A stretch of DNA of 64,000 nucleotides from Streptosporangium amethystogenes. Its GTDB lineage: Bacteria; Actinomycetota; Actinomycetes; Streptosporangiales; Streptosporangiaceae. The stretch covers positions 27,166 to 91,165 of the forward strand of contig NZ_JOEQ01000045.1 of the NCBI RefSeq assembly GCF_000721075.1, written 5' to 3'. Shown in pieces: positions 12,155 through 21,335 of this stretch. Below the pieces are notes generated by a model. The model was not told the origin of the DNA. It saw nothing but the letters and a program-made list of their open reading frames with translations, and made no database searches. Every line of letters starts with the position of its first letter. Position 1 is the stretch's first letter. The position numbers were made by a program, and so were the translations under genes.

Positions 12155-13738
12155 ATGTCCAGCCTCCGCAAAGCGATCTCGGCAGGGGCGATCGCCCTGC
12201 TCCCGCTCGTCACGGCAGCCGTCGCCATCCTGCCCGCCACCCCGGCCCATGCCTCCGCCTCCCTGCGCGAACACGCCGCCGCGCGCGGCAAGTTCATCGG
12301 CGCCGCGGTCGCCACCTCCCCGCTGGCGAACGAGACCTCCTACCGCAACATCGCGGCGACCGAGTTCAACCAGATCACCGCCGAGAACGTCATGAAGTGG
12401 GACACCACCGAACCCAGCCAGAACCAGTTCAACTGGACCGGGGCGGACGCCGTCGTCAGTTTCGCCACCCAGAACAACCAGCAGGTGCACGGGCACACGC
12501 TGGTCTGGCACAGCCAGACGCCGAACTGGGTGCAGAACCTCAACGCCACCGACATGCGCTCCGCGATGCAGAACCACATCGCCAAGGTCGTCGGCCGCTA
12601 CGCCGCCAACCCCACGGTCGTCTCCTGGGACGTCGTGAACGAGGTCTTCGACGACAACGGCAACCTGCGCAACTCGTTCTGGTACCAGAAGCTCGGCGAC
12701 ACCTACATCGCCGATGCCTTCCGGGCCGCCCGAGCCGCCGACCCCGACGCCAGGCTCTGCATCAACGACTACAACGTCGAGGGCGTCAACGCCAAGAGCA
12801 CCGCGATGTACAACCTGGTGCGGACACTGCGGGCGCAGAACGTGCCGGTCGACTGCGTCGGGTTCCAGGGGCACCTGGCCACCCAGTACGGCTTCCCCGG
12901 CCAGGTCCAGCAGAACCTCCAGCGCTTCGCCGACCTCGGCGTCCAGGTCAGGTTCACCGAGATCGACATCCGGATCCAGATGCCCCGCGACGCGGCCAAG
13001 GACGCCCAACAGGCCACCTACTACCGTGACGTCATCAACGCCTGCCTGGCGGTGACCCAGTGCGCGGGCATCACGCTCTGGGGCTTCACCGACAAGTACT
13101 CCTGGGTCCCTGACACCTTCCCCAGCGAAGGCGCAGCCCTGATCTACGACGCGAACTACGCCAAGAAGCCCGCCTACACGGCGGTGCACGACGCGCTGGC
13201 CGGTGGCACCACCACCCCGGACACCGAGGCCCCGACCAGGCCGGGAACCCCGACCGCCTCGGCCGTCACCTCCTCGGGAGCGACCCTCAACTGGACCGCC
13301 TCCACCGACAACCGCGCGGTGACCGGCTACGACGTCTACCAGGGAAGCACCAGGCTCGGCTCGTCGACCACCAACTCCGTCACGCTGACCGGCCTCAGCC
13401 CGCAGACCGCCTACAGCGTCACCGTCGTCGCCCGTGACGCGGCGGGGAACACCTCGGCCGCCTCCGCGGCGGTGACCTTCACCACCCTCGCCGGGCAGCC
13501 CGGCGGCCCCTGCGCCTCCACCTACAAGACGGTCAACTCCTGGCAGGGCGGCTTCCAGGGCGAGGTCACCGTGAGCTGCCCCGCCGCCGTCACCGGCTGG
13601 AAGACCGTTCTCACTTCACCTTCACCAACGCCGCCTGGAACGGCTCCATCCCCGCCGGCGGATCCACCACCTTCGGCTTCATCGGCAGCTGGAACGGAAG
13701 CGGCACCCCACCCACCCCCACCATCTCCTAGCCGGTGA
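12155..13738 (+). CDS. Secreted GH10 endo-beta-1,4-xylanase with FN3 and a frameshifted CBM2
   Basis: Signal peptide (cleavage near AHA, residue 33), then a full GH10 barrel (about 35-350). The acid/base Glu is in WDVVNEVFDD and the nucleophile in VRFTEIDIRI; HGHTLVWHSQ is the substrate-site His region. FN3 spans about 352-445. The CBM2 begins normally but after GWKTVLT (13614) the frame turns into a Pro/Ser-rich tail. In another frame the next bases encode FTNAAWNGSIPAGGSTTFGF, clearly the second half of CBM2, ending at the TAG near 13732. So about 20-25 CBM2 residues and the frame were lost at that point. RBS GAGAGGA precedes ATG 12155. Xylan backbone cleavage should survive. Confidence 0.88.
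   Translation: MSSLRKAISAGAIALLPLVTAAVAILPATPAHASASLREHAAARGKFIGAAVATSPLANETSYRNIAATEFNQITAENVMKWDTTEPSQNQFNWTGADAVVSFATQNNQQVHGHTLVWHSQTPNWVQNLNATDMRSAMQNHIAKVVGRYAANPTVVSWDVVNEVFDDNGNLRNSFWYQKLGDTYIADAFRAARAADPDARLCINDYNVEGVNAKSTAMYNLVRTLRAQNVPVDCVGFQGHLATQYGFPGQVQQNLQRFADLGVQVRFTEIDIRIQMPRDAAKDAQQATYYRDVINACLAVTQCAGITLWGFTDKYSWVPDTFPSEGAALIYDANYAKKPAYTAVHDALAGGTTTPDTEAPTRPGTPTASAVTSSGATLNWTASTDNRAVTGYDVYQGSTRLGSSTTNSVTLTGLSPQTAYSVTVVARDAAGNTSAASAAVTFTTLAGQPGGPCASTYKTVNSWQGGFQGEVTVSCPAAVTGWKTVLTSPSPTPPGTAPSPPADPPPSASSAAGTEAAPHPPPPSPSR
13515..13614 (+). repeat. 100-bp direct repeat, copy 2 (CBM2 of the xylanase)
   Basis: Identical to 11877-11976. The flanks on both sides differ between the two copies. 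It could mediate recombination that deletes 1638 bp, or mislead a short-read assembly. Confidence 0.9.
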
Positions 13739-13762
13739 CGCGACGGAAGCCGGACAGCGCGA

Positions 13763-13799
13763 GGCGGCGACACCGCGGTTCGAAAACCACGGTGCCGCC
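13763..13799 (+). terminator. Imperfect hairpin after the xylanase gene
   Basis: GGCGG and CACCG (13763-13775) pair with CGGTG and CCGCC (13790-13799) around a TTCGAAAA loop, with small bulges. It probably ends the hydrolase region. The remaining bases to 14088 show no gene. Confidence 0.5.
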
Positions 13800-14088
13800 G
13801 CCGGTAATCCTGTGAGAAACAACAACTCGCACTGTATTGAGAGTCAGGACCCCGAAGAGATCTCTCCCGGATTTCCGTGCCCTCAGTTCGGGGCGGCGTT
13901 TCTCTGTGGAAAAACACGGTCCCGGTGAATACGGGATCCCCATCTCCTGGCAACGCTTCCGGAGCCGTACGAAATCGCGGATCCGGCCGCGAGTGACCTC
14001 ACATCCCGGATGTCTTCGACATCCCGGATACCTCGGCCCCGCATCGCGCCCCGATCAGAGCGCGACCACGGCTGGACGACCGGAAGGC

Positions 14089-14415
14089 CTAGTCCTCGTC
14101 GTCGAAGCCGCGGAAGCCGGAACCACCGCTCCTGTTGTTCAGCCGGTTGACGTTGTTGTTGTGGTTGTTGATGATCACCCTGACGCGGCTGTGGTTGCGG
14201 TGGCCGCGTCCCCAGCCGCCCCAGCCGCCACAGCCGCCGCCGCAGCCGCAGCCGCGCCCGCAGCCACCGCCCCAGGTCGGGAAGGCCGCGGCGGTGACCG
14301 TGGTGGTGGTCGCGCCGGCGCTCGTGGCGGTGGTCGCCGCCCCCATACCGACAGCCCCACCGGTCAGTGCCGCACTGATCGCGAGCCCTGCGATAACACT
14401 CTTGGACTTGGGCAT
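14089..14415 (-). CDS. Small secreted Gly/Cys/Trp- and Asn-rich protein
   Basis: 108 residues. A signal peptide (about 1-35, AGLAISAALTGGAVGMG) is followed by a Thr/Ala stretch, a Gly-Cys-Trp block (CGRGCGCGGGCGGWGGWG, four to five Cys), an Asn-rich basic region (NNHNNNVNRLNNRSGG) and an acidic end (DDED). ATG 14415 follows GAGGGG at good spacing. No known domain is recognised; a cell-wall or spore-surface structural peptide is possible but not shown. It is transcribed alone, towards the xylanase. Confidence 0.65.
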   Translation of the reverse strand: MPKSKSVIAGLAISAALTGGAVGMGAATTATSAGATTTTVTAAAFPTWGGGCGRGCGCGGGCGGWGGWGRGHRNHSRVRVIINNHNNNVNRLNNRSGGSGFRGFDDED

Positions 14416-14756
14416 TGTGTTTCCCCTCGAAAGGTTCAGTTACCCCAATTTCCGGCATTTCGTAGATCGGCCGAAAATCGCCTGAGATGGCCAGATGTGA
14501 GCCATCACTGATTGTCATAGTTTCCTGCCATGTCTGCCCACAAACAATGATTCAAGGCTTTTACGCTATTCTTGTCTACTTATGGCGGACATTAAACTAT
14601 TATGAGTCGCTTTGGGATGAAATATCCTTTATGCACCCTGAGGGGCCGCAATCCACCAGGACCAGGTGAGCCGCCGAACCCGTGACTCCCGGTCCCACGG
14701 CCGTGAACGAACGGACCGCTTTTCGTACCGCCGGTCAGGACAGAGGGCGGTGCGGG
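14416..14756. other. AT-richer intergenic region
   Basis: About 340 bases, markedly AT-richer than its surroundings around 14500-14630. It should hold the promoter of the small secreted protein. The short open frame at 14487-14669 has no ribosome site or actinobacterial codon bias and is not called. Confidence 0.6.
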
Positions 14757-15503
14757 TCAGAGGGGACGGGCCTCGATGCCGTACTCGTGCAGCCTGGTGA
14801 CCATCCAGCGGGAGAGGCGCAGATGGCCCACGAGGGTGGGATGGACCCCGTCGGGCAGCACCGCCCCCCTGCCCCAGCCCCGGCCGTACGGGCCGAGCGG
14901 TTCGAACGGGTCGAGGAAGGGCACTTCCAGCCGGTCGGCCGCGGTCGAGACGGCCTCCCTCACCCGGTAGGCCCATCGGGGAGCCCTCGTCATCCAGATC
15001 GGGCCGACCAGCACGATCCTGGTGTGCGGCCACCACCGCCTGACCAGCTCCAGCAGGCGGACCGCCGCTCCCTCGATCCTGGCGGCCCCGATCCGGCGGT
15101 CGTTACGCCCGCCGGAGATGATCAGCAGGTCGGGCTCCGGACGCCAGGAAAGCTCCTTGACGAAGGACTGCTGGAAGGTCCGGTCCACCCTGCCCGGATT
15201 GACGAAGCCCGTTCCCGCGGCGCCCGCGGTGATCAGCTGCCAGCCCAGCTGCCGAGCGACCTGTGCCGCGTAGCCGTCCCAGCCCTGTACCGGCCCCGAC
15301 CCGACCGTGAAACTGTCACCGATGATCATGACGAGCGGTGCCCGGCTCGGGGGTGACGGGGTGGCCGAGGCGGGGAGTTCGGCACCCAGTGTCACCGGTA
15401 CGGCCGTGCCGCTCTCAGGGACACATCCCGAAATAAGACAGGAAATCGCTATGACAAACGCGACCGCGAACGCCCACGGTCGTCTACGTGCGGGCGTGCG
15501 CAT
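14757..15503 (-). CDS. SGNH/GDSL-type esterase lipoprotein
   Basis: 248 residues. A lipoprotein signal with lipobox LISGC (Cys about residue 27) would anchor it outside the membrane. All SGNH blocks are visible: GDSFT (block I Ser), the oxyanion Gly in TAGAAGTG, GGRND (block III Asn) and DGVHP (block V Asp and His). The family hydrolyses esters of lipids or acylated sugars; the substrate is unknown. A hairpin separates it from the metallopeptidase gene upstream. Confidence 0.85.
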   Translation of the reverse strand: MRTPARRRPWAFAVAFVIAISCLISGCVPESGTAVPVTLGAELPASATPSPPSRAPLVMIIGDSFTVGSGPVQGWDGYAAQVARQLGWQLITAGAAGTGFVNPGRVDRTFQQSFVKELSWRPEPDLLIISGGRNDRRIGAARIEGAAVRLLELVRRWWPHTRIVLVGPIWMTRAPRWAYRVREAVSTAADRLEVPFLDPFEPLGPYGRGWGRGAVLPDGVHPTLVGHLRLSRWMVTRLHEYGIEARPL

Positions 15504-15580
15504 GCCACCTCGGGGGACGTCGGACTGCCGACATGATTGTAGATGTCCGCCGGTAGCCGGACTCGGAAAGCGGAAAAGCC

Positions 15581-15604
15581 GGACCCTGCGGCATCACAGG
15601 GTCC
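15581..15604 (-). terminator. Hairpin after the metallopeptidase gene
   Basis: GGACCCTG (15581-15588) pairs with CAGGGTCC (15597-15604) over an 8-base loop, 42 bases beyond the metallopeptidase stop. Confidence 0.6.
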
Positions 15605-15645
15605 GCAGGCCTCTCCGAGCGGCCTGCCCGTTCGGCGGGAGCGGG

Positions 15646-16674
15646 TCAGCCGACCTGGGAGGGAGGGACGACCCAGGTGTTGCAGTAGCCGGTCCGGGCG
15701 TACTTCCAGCCCTGGTGGAGCCAGGCGGCGTAGTGTTCGCCGGTGCCGTGGTCGCGCCGGGGGGCGCCGTTCTGGTCGTCGCCGCGCCCGTACTCCGTCC
15801 GCAGCACCTGCTGCCAGCGGGCGCCGGTGACACCCAGCGGGACCCGCACGGTCCGGACGAAGGCCCCGGCGAGACACTGCGCCTGGAGCTCGTGGCGCCG
15901 GGAGTGCGCGTCCTGCGCCTCACGGGACCTGGTGGAGACCTCCCACCACCAGGCCCCGCCGATGCCCGCCATGGACTGTACGTGGTGGGCGTACTCGTGG
16001 GCGAGCACGGTCAGGTAGGGCACGTGGTTCCGGGCGGGGTCGACCTGACCGCTCTGCTGGATCACATGGCTCAGGCCGATGTACATGCCCCGGTTGGCCG
16101 GGCAGTAGTAGGCGGAGGCGTCGGGGTTGGGATAGACCCCGCAGGGCCCGCGTCCCGCACGGGACCAGTAGACCTTGCTCGGCTCCAGGAAGACCGCTCC
16201 GGCCTGGGAGAACTTCGCGCTCCACGCCCGGTCCAGGCAACCGGTGACGGCATTGAGATAGGCGAGCATGTCACCGGGGTGGGTCGAGGGCCGAGGAGCA
16301 CGGCAGGAGGTGGGGCGCATCAGGCCGGTGCCGTACAGCGGGTTGCGCTTGAGCCGGGCCGCGGTGTCGGAACGGCGCATGTGGCGGAGGTCGACGGCCA
16401 TGCTCCGCTCCGCGGCGGCCGGCACGATCCCGGTGTCACCCAGCGAGCCGAGGTTCAGCTTCCGCGGCGGGGTGAAGGCCGGCGGGGTGATCTCGACCTC
16501 GCCGGTCTGGGTGGGGACGGCCTTCCCGGTCGCCACCGGGCCGGTCCCGGGACCGGCCGGACTCTCGGCCTCCTCGCCACCGGCCAGGCCGGCGATCACC
16601 ACGACCCCGGCGAACGCCAGGGCGAGAATGCCCAGGACGCCAAAGGCCAGTGGGTTCGACCTCCGTGGGCGCAT
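15646..16674 (-). CDS. Neutral zinc metallopeptidase (YpfJ-type), membrane-anchored
   Basis: 342 residues. An N-terminal membrane helix (about 10-32) and a Pro/Thr linker precede a domain with the zinc motif HEYAHHVQSM (HExxH) and a downstream ELQAQCLAG segment whose Glu is the likely third ligand. The Cys-bearing segment GPCGVYPNPDASAYYCPANRGMYIG and the C-terminal YCNTW are typical of the family. It probably cleaves proteins on the outer face of the membrane; no substrate is known. It is divergent from the DUF2207 gene with a 134-base gap. Confidence 0.85.
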   Translation of the reverse strand: MRPRRSNPLAFGVLGILALAFAGVVVIAGLAGGEEAESPAGPGTGPVATGKAVPTQTGEVEITPPAFTPPRKLNLGSLGDTGIVPAAAERSMAVDLRHMRRSDTAARLKRNPLYGTGLMRPTSCRAPRPSTHPGDMLAYLNAVTGCLDRAWSAKFSQAGAVFLEPSKVYWSRAGRGPCGVYPNPDASAYYCPANRGMYIGLSHVIQQSGQVDPARNHVPYLTVLAHEYAHHVQSMAGIGGAWWWEVSTRSREAQDAHSRRHELQAQCLAGAFVRTVRVPLGVTGARWQQVLRTEYGRGDDQNGAPRRDHGTGEHYAAWLHQGWKYARTGYCNTWVVPPSQVG

Positions 16675-16808
16675 GCGACCGCCTCTCCCAAGAGTGGATC
16701 TCCGGGCGGCAATCTAGCGGATACATACACATATGGGTTTACGGGTGCGAAGAAATGGAGACGGGGCCGATCATCACGGCTCGGTGCTTCTCGATAGGCT
16801 CCCCACCC

Positions 16809-18476
16809 ATGGCGGCATCTTTCTTGCACCGAGCAGCCGGAAGCCTGGCCGCGACGGCCATCCTCGCGCTGCTGGTCGGCGTCTCCCCTGCCCTCGCGGC
16901 TGTTTCCGCGTCCCCCCAGGCCGCGCAGGACGGCAAGGTGACGAGCACGACGGTGCGGATGGAGCTCCGGCAGGACGGGGTGCTCCATGTCAAGGAAGAG
17001 GTCACCTTCGAAGGCGACGCGCCGTCGCGCGACCTCGTCGACCGGACCCGCTACGACAGTCGCAGCGACCGGCTCTACCAGGTCACCGACCTGAAGGGCG
17101 ACGCCACCCTGACCGACGGCACCATCACCCTGAAGGGCACCGGCAGCGCCGTCCTGGAGTACGACGTCAGGGGCACCATCACTCCGCTCACCGACGCCCA
17201 GGAACTGCGCTGGTACGCCGTGGGCGGCTGGTCCGTCCCGGTCGAGCAGGCCAGGGTCACCGTGAGCGGCCCGGCCGCGCTGCAGCACCTGTCGTGCTTC
17301 GCCGGCCCCCTGACCTCGGCGATCGCCTGCACCGAGGCATCCATGGACCACACGGGCATCGCCGCCGAGTTCGGGCAGCAGGGCCTGGACGCCGGCGAGG
17401 TGCTCACCGTGGTCATCGGCTACCCCGCCGCCGCCACCAAGGGCGCGCCGATCCTGGCGCGCCGCTTCGAGCTGTCCAATGCCTTCACCCTCAACACCGT
17501 GACCGGCGGCGCGCTGGCCGTCCTGCTCCTCCTGATGCTCGGCGGCCTCGCCCTCCTCTACTGGACGCGAGGCCGGGACGCCCGCGTGGTCGGCCATGAG
17601 TCGGGTTCGCTCAGCGGTGTCGAGAACGGTCACTTCGCCCCGCCGGACGGCGTCCGCCCCGGTCAGATCGGCACCCTCATGGACGAGCAGGCCGACGTGA
17701 TCGACGTGACCGCCACGATCGTCGACCTGGCCGTCCGGGGCTACCTCAGGATCGACGAGCAGCCCCGGCAGACGTACGAGACACCCGACTGGAGGCTCGT
17801 AAGGCTGCCCACCGCCCAGCTCTCCGCGCTGATGGCCTACGAACTGGAGCTCTACGACGCCATCTTCGACGGTCGCGACACGGTGCTGCTCTCCGAACTC
17901 CAGGGGTCGTTCGGCGCCAAGCTCGGCAAGGTCCGCGAGGCGCTCTACCGCGACGTGGTCAAGCAGGGCTGGTTCGCCCGCCGCCCCGACACCGTCCGCA
18001 CCCGCTGGACGACCCTCGGCGTGCTTCTCACCGTGCTCGGCGTCCTCACCACCTTCGCGCTGGCCTGGCTGACCACGTACGGACTGCTCGGCCTGGCCCT
18101 GATCATCGCCGGTGCCGCCCTGGCGGTGGGCGGCCAGTACATGCCGGCCAAGACCGCCAAGGGTGCGGGAGCCCTCGCCCACACCCTGGGGTTCAAGGAG
18201 TACCTGTCCGGCGGTGACATCGCCGACGACGTGCCGACGGCCCAGCGGGTGGAGCTGTTCTCCCGCTACCTGCCCTACGCCGTGATCTTCGACAGCGTCG
18301 ACCGCTGGGCCCGCGTGGTCTCCTCGATCACCGGCGACGGCCGGCAGGCCGACAACCTGTACTGGTACCACGGCCCGGCCGAGTGGGACCTGTCCAGGTT
18401 CGCCGACTCGATGCGGACCTTCACCATGACCACCTCCGGCGCGATCTCCACCACCCGCCAGTTCCGCTCCCTGTGA
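16809..18476 (+). CDS. DUF2207 predicted membrane protein
   Basis: 555 residues from ATG 16809, which gives a clean signal peptide (LAATAILALLVGVSPALA); earlier in-frame starts only add a non-hydrophobic tail. The extracellular beta-rich region (about 30-225), a first membrane helix (about 235-255), a cytosolic domain and two further helices near 400-440 fit the DUF2207 family. The function is unknown; related proteins are found near envelope genes. It converges with the asparaginase-like gene, with 36 bases between the stops. Confidence 0.8.
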   Translation: MAASFLHRAAGSLAATAILALLVGVSPALAAVSASPQAAQDGKVTSTTVRMELRQDGVLHVKEEVTFEGDAPSRDLVDRTRYDSRSDRLYQVTDLKGDATLTDGTITLKGTGSAVLEYDVRGTITPLTDAQELRWYAVGGWSVPVEQARVTVSGPAALQHLSCFAGPLTSAIACTEASMDHTGIAAEFGQQGLDAGEVLTVVIGYPAAATKGAPILARRFELSNAFTLNTVTGGALAVLLLLMLGGLALLYWTRGRDARVVGHESGSLSGVENGHFAPPDGVRPGQIGTLMDEQADVIDVTATIVDLAVRGYLRIDEQPRQTYETPDWRLVRLPTAQLSALMAYELELYDAIFDGRDTVLLSELQGSFGAKLGKVREALYRDVVKQGWFARRPDTVRTRWTTLGVLLTVLGVLTTFALAWLTTYGLLGLALIIAGAALAVGGQYMPAKTAKGAGALAHTLGFKEYLSGGDIADDVPTAQRVELFSRYLPYAVIFDSVDRWARVVSSITGDGRQADNLYWYHGPAEWDLSRFADSMRTFTMTTSGAISTTRQFRSL

Positions 18477-18512
18477 GCTCGTCGGTGGGGTGCCGGGGAG
18501 ACCTGCGGATCA

Positions 18513-19454
18513 CTACCGCACGCGGATCTCCCCCACCGGACGCCCGCCACCGAGCAGCACCCCGGTGGCCAGCTCGTCGAGTTCGGGGCTCTCGAAGCCG
18601 AGCGCCCGCAGGGCCGCGACGGTGACCGGAACCCGGGCGCGCTGGCCACCATCCTCGATCTTGACGGTCCCGGAACGCCCGTCGCCGAAGGCAAAGGCGT
18701 CGAACGCCTCCGCACCGATCTTGACCATCAGCCCGGGAATCACCCGCATCAGCCGGGCCTCGGGGCGGGTGGTGCCCGACGTCCATTCGGGGTGGGCCCG
18801 GAAGTCATCCGCGATCCGGCGCTCCGGGGTGCCCGGCTCGGCCAGGACCAGTGCGCGGAACGCCCGGGTCACGCCCAGCATCGAGACGAAGAACAACGGG
18901 GCGCCGCAGCCGTCCACCCCGCCGGCCGCGACACGCTCGCCGGTCAGCTCCTCGACCGTGGCGCGGATCGCCCGCTGCAGCGGATGGGTCTGGTCGAGGT
19001 AGGTCTCCACCGGCCAGTCATTGACCACGCAGGTGGCGAGCATCGCCGCGTGCTTGCCCGAGCAGTTCATGTAGACCCTGGCCCGGTCCCCTCCGGAGCG
19101 CAGCACCTCCTCCCGGGAGGCGGTGTGCTCGGGCAGGTCCTCCGGGCAGCCCAGCGCGCTCTCGTCCAGCCCGGCCCCGGCCAGGATCTCGCGTACCCCG
19201 TCCACATGGAACGGTTCACCCGCGTGGCTCGCGCACGCCAGCGCGAGCAGCTCCCCCTCCAGGAGGAGCCCGGCGCGGACCATGGCGAGCGCCTGCAGGG
19301 GCTTCATCGACGAGCGCGGCGAGGCCGGCGCGTCCACCGCCCCGTGCACCCTCACCAGGGAGCCGTCGGCGGCGACGGCGAGCATCCGCGCCCGATGGGT
19401 GGACTCCACGAACCCCGAACGGACGACCTCGACGAACAATGACTCAGCAGACAC
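18513..19454 (-). CDS. Asparaginase family protein (L-asparaginase II / AnsA-like, PF06089 type)
   Basis: 313 residues. Family features are the early [10 protein letters not shown] block, [23 protein letters not shown], the nucleophile-region [12 protein letters not shown] and [10 protein letters not shown]. These enzymes belong to the Rhizobium-type thermolabile asparaginase group, proposed to release ammonia from asparagine. GTG 19454 follows AGGAG by about 8 bases; the much earlier in-frame start would overlap the divergent dtd gene. The two genes are 46 bases apart. Confidence 0.85.
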   Translation of the reverse strand: MSAESLFVEVVRSGFVESTHRARMLAVAADGSLVRVHGAVDAPASPRSSMKPLQALAMVRAGLLLEGELLALACASHAGEPFHVDGVREILAGAGLDESALGCPEDLPEHTASREEVLRSGGDRARVYMNCSGKHAAMLATCVVNDWPVETYLDQTHPLQRAIRATVEELTGERVAAGGVDGCGAPLFFVSMLGVTRAFRALVLAEPGTPERRIADDFRAHPEWTSGTTRPEARLMRVIPGLMVKIGAEAFDAFAFGDGRSGTVKIEDGGQRARVPVTVAALRALGFESPELDELATGVLLGGGRPVGEIRVR

Positions 19455-19500
19455 CTTTGTCTCCTTTCGCCCAGAGTCTAGGGAGGTCGGGAGGCACGAG

Positions 19501-19938
19501 ATGATGGGAGGCATGCGTGCGGTCGTGCAGCGGGTGAGTTCCGCGTCAGTGGTGGTGGACGGCGTGACGGTCGGGGCGATCGACGAGCCAGGACTGCTGG
19601 TCCTGGTCGGCGTGACCCATACCGACACCCCCGAACAGGCGGCCAGGCTCGCCGCCAAGCTCTGGGGCCTGCGGATCCTCTCCGGCGAGAAGTCCTGCTC
19701 CGACGTCGGAGCGCCCCTGCTGGTGGTCAGCCAGTTCACCCTGTACGGCGACACCCGCAAGGGTCGCCGCCCCACCTGGCAGGCCGCCGCGCCGGGCCCG
19801 GTCGCCGAGCCGCTGGTCGAGACGGTCTGCGCGGAGCTGCGCGGGCTGGGCGCTCATGTGGAGACGGGGGTCTTCGGCGCCGACATGAAGGTCGGGCTGA
19901 CCAACGACGGCCCGATCACCCTGATCCTGGACGTCTGA
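19501..19938 (+). CDS. dtd: D-aminoacyl-tRNA deacylase
   Basis: About 145 residues. The N-terminus [13 protein letters not shown], the [15 protein letters not shown] core and the NDGPITL end (the family's Gly-Pro chirality loop has Ile here) are diagnostic. It removes D-amino acids, and probably mischarged Gly from tRNA-Ala, in the cytoplasm. ATG 19501 has GGGAGG at 8 bases; ATG 19513 matches the usual family start but has GGAGG only one base away. Confidence 0.93.
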   Translation: MMGGMRAVVQRVSSASVVVDGVTVGAIDEPGLLVLVGVTHTDTPEQAARLAAKLWGLRILSGEKSCSDVGAPLLVVSQFTLYGDTRKGRRPTWQAAAPGPVAEPLVETVCAELRGLGAHVETGVFGADMKVGLTNDGPITLILDV

Positions 19939-20077
19939 CCCCGGTCCCCGACGAAACCGGAACCCGGCGCCCGGGAAAACCGTCCGCCCCTTGGTCCTGG
20001 ACCGCTTGGCCGCCCGGGACCGGGGCCGCCCAGGACCGGGGCCGCCTGGGCCCCGGTGAGCCGATGACGTCGTGCCG

Positions 20078-21061
20078 TCAGCGGATGCGGCGGCGCAGGG
20101 AGGGGTCGATCTGGACGTTGCGTCCGGCGTCCGGCGGCACGATGACCTCCTGGGACGCGGCCACCCCGCCGGCCTCCAGCGTGGCGTCCACCGGCACCGT
20201 CCGCTTGACCACGGCCAGCGCGATCGGGCCCAGCTCGTGGTGGCGCGCGGCGCTGCCGACGGAGCCGATCTCCACGCCGTCGTACGTCACGGGGGCACCG
20301 TGCTTCGGCAGGGTGTCGACGCTGCCGTCCAGGTGCAGGAAGACCAGGCGGCGCGGAGGGTGGCCCAGGTTGTGGACGCGGGCCACGGTCTCCTGGCCCT
20401 TGTAGCAGCCCTTGCTGAGGTGCAGGGCCGTGCCGATCCAGCCCACCTCGTGCGGGATCGTCTTGTGGTCGGTCTCGAAACCCAGCCGGGGACGATGGTC
20501 CTCGATCCGCAGCGCCTCGTACGCCCAGAGCCCGGCGAGCCTCAGCCCGAGCCCCTTCGCCAGCTCCTCACGCGGGAGCAGGATGTCACGCCCCACCACG
20601 ACGGCCCCCTCGGGCAGATCGGGCGGCGTCTCCCCCAGCACGGAGACCACGGCGTAGTGGTCCGTCACGTCGGCGACCTCGACCCGGAGCATGAAGCGCA
20701 TCCTGTCGAGGAACGCCACCAGCTCCGCGCCGGTACCCGGCTCGACATGCGCCCAGACGGTTTCACCGTCGTCGACGAGGACGAGGTGGTGCTCCACCCT
20801 GCCCTGGGCGTCCAGCAGCAGCGTCTCGGTGGGCTGACCGGGTTTCAGGTCGTCGAGTTTCTGCGAGCTGAGGCTGTTGAGCCAGCTCAGACGGTCGGGT
20901 CCGGAGATCCGGACGACCTCGCGGTTGCTCCGGTCGACCATCGCCTCTCCGGCGAGCAGCGCGCGCTGCTCGGCGAACGGGTCGCCGTAGTGTCCGGCGA
21001 CATCGGCGTCGGGGGCCTCGGCCGCGACCGCGCCGGGAGTGTCCAGCAGAGGGCTTCGCAT
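20078..21061 (-). CDS. ygfZ: Folate-binding YgfZ/GcvT-like protein
   Basis: 327 residues. The signature KGCYKGQETVARVHNLGHPPR holds the conserved Cys (K-G-C-Y-x-G-Q-E). The fold is that of GcvT aminomethyltransferase. YgfZ uses tetrahydrofolate to support assembly or repair of some Fe-S enzymes. ATG 21061 is chosen; a GTG two codons earlier is possible. It converges with dtd across a 140-base GC-rich gap containing a 16-base tandem repeat (GGACCGGGGCCGCCCA). Confidence 0.9.
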   Translation of the reverse strand: MRSPLLDTPGAVAAEAPDADVAGHYGDPFAEQRALLAGEAMVDRSNREVVRISGPDRLSWLNSLSSQKLDDLKPGQPTETLLLDAQGRVEHHLVLVDDGETVWAHVEPGTGAELVAFLDRMRFMLRVEVADVTDHYAVVSVLGETPPDLPEGAVVVGRDILLPREELAKGLGLRLAGLWAYEALRIEDHRPRLGFETDHKTIPHEVGWIGTALHLSKGCYKGQETVARVHNLGHPPRRLVFLHLDGSVDTLPKHGAPVTYDGVEIGSVGSAARHHELGPIALAVVKRTVPVDATLEAGGVAASQEVIVPPDAGRNVQIDPSLRRRIR

Positions 21062-21335
21062 GTACACAGCCTACGAGGCCGCACCAAGCAGGGCGGCGGC
21101 GGCTCCGCCACGCTCCCGGGACGGAATTCCGGAGGCGTCCGCGGATCGCGGTGGCTCAGCGGCGGAGCGCCTCCAGAGGATCAACGGGCGCGTGTGTCCC
21201 GGCGGTGCGGCCGGCTCGCGCCGGTCGGCACGATCCTGGCGCGGACCAGGTCGGGCCGCGCGTTTATCCGGTGGATCCGCCTCTCCCCCTCCCCGTACAG
21301 TCGCCGGAACGCGACGTCGTCATGGGGAGCGGATC

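Noticed and set aside
14487..14669. 60-codon frame in the AT-rich gap
   Set aside because: No ribosome site, no codon bias, no recognisable features; probably chance in AT-richer sequence.
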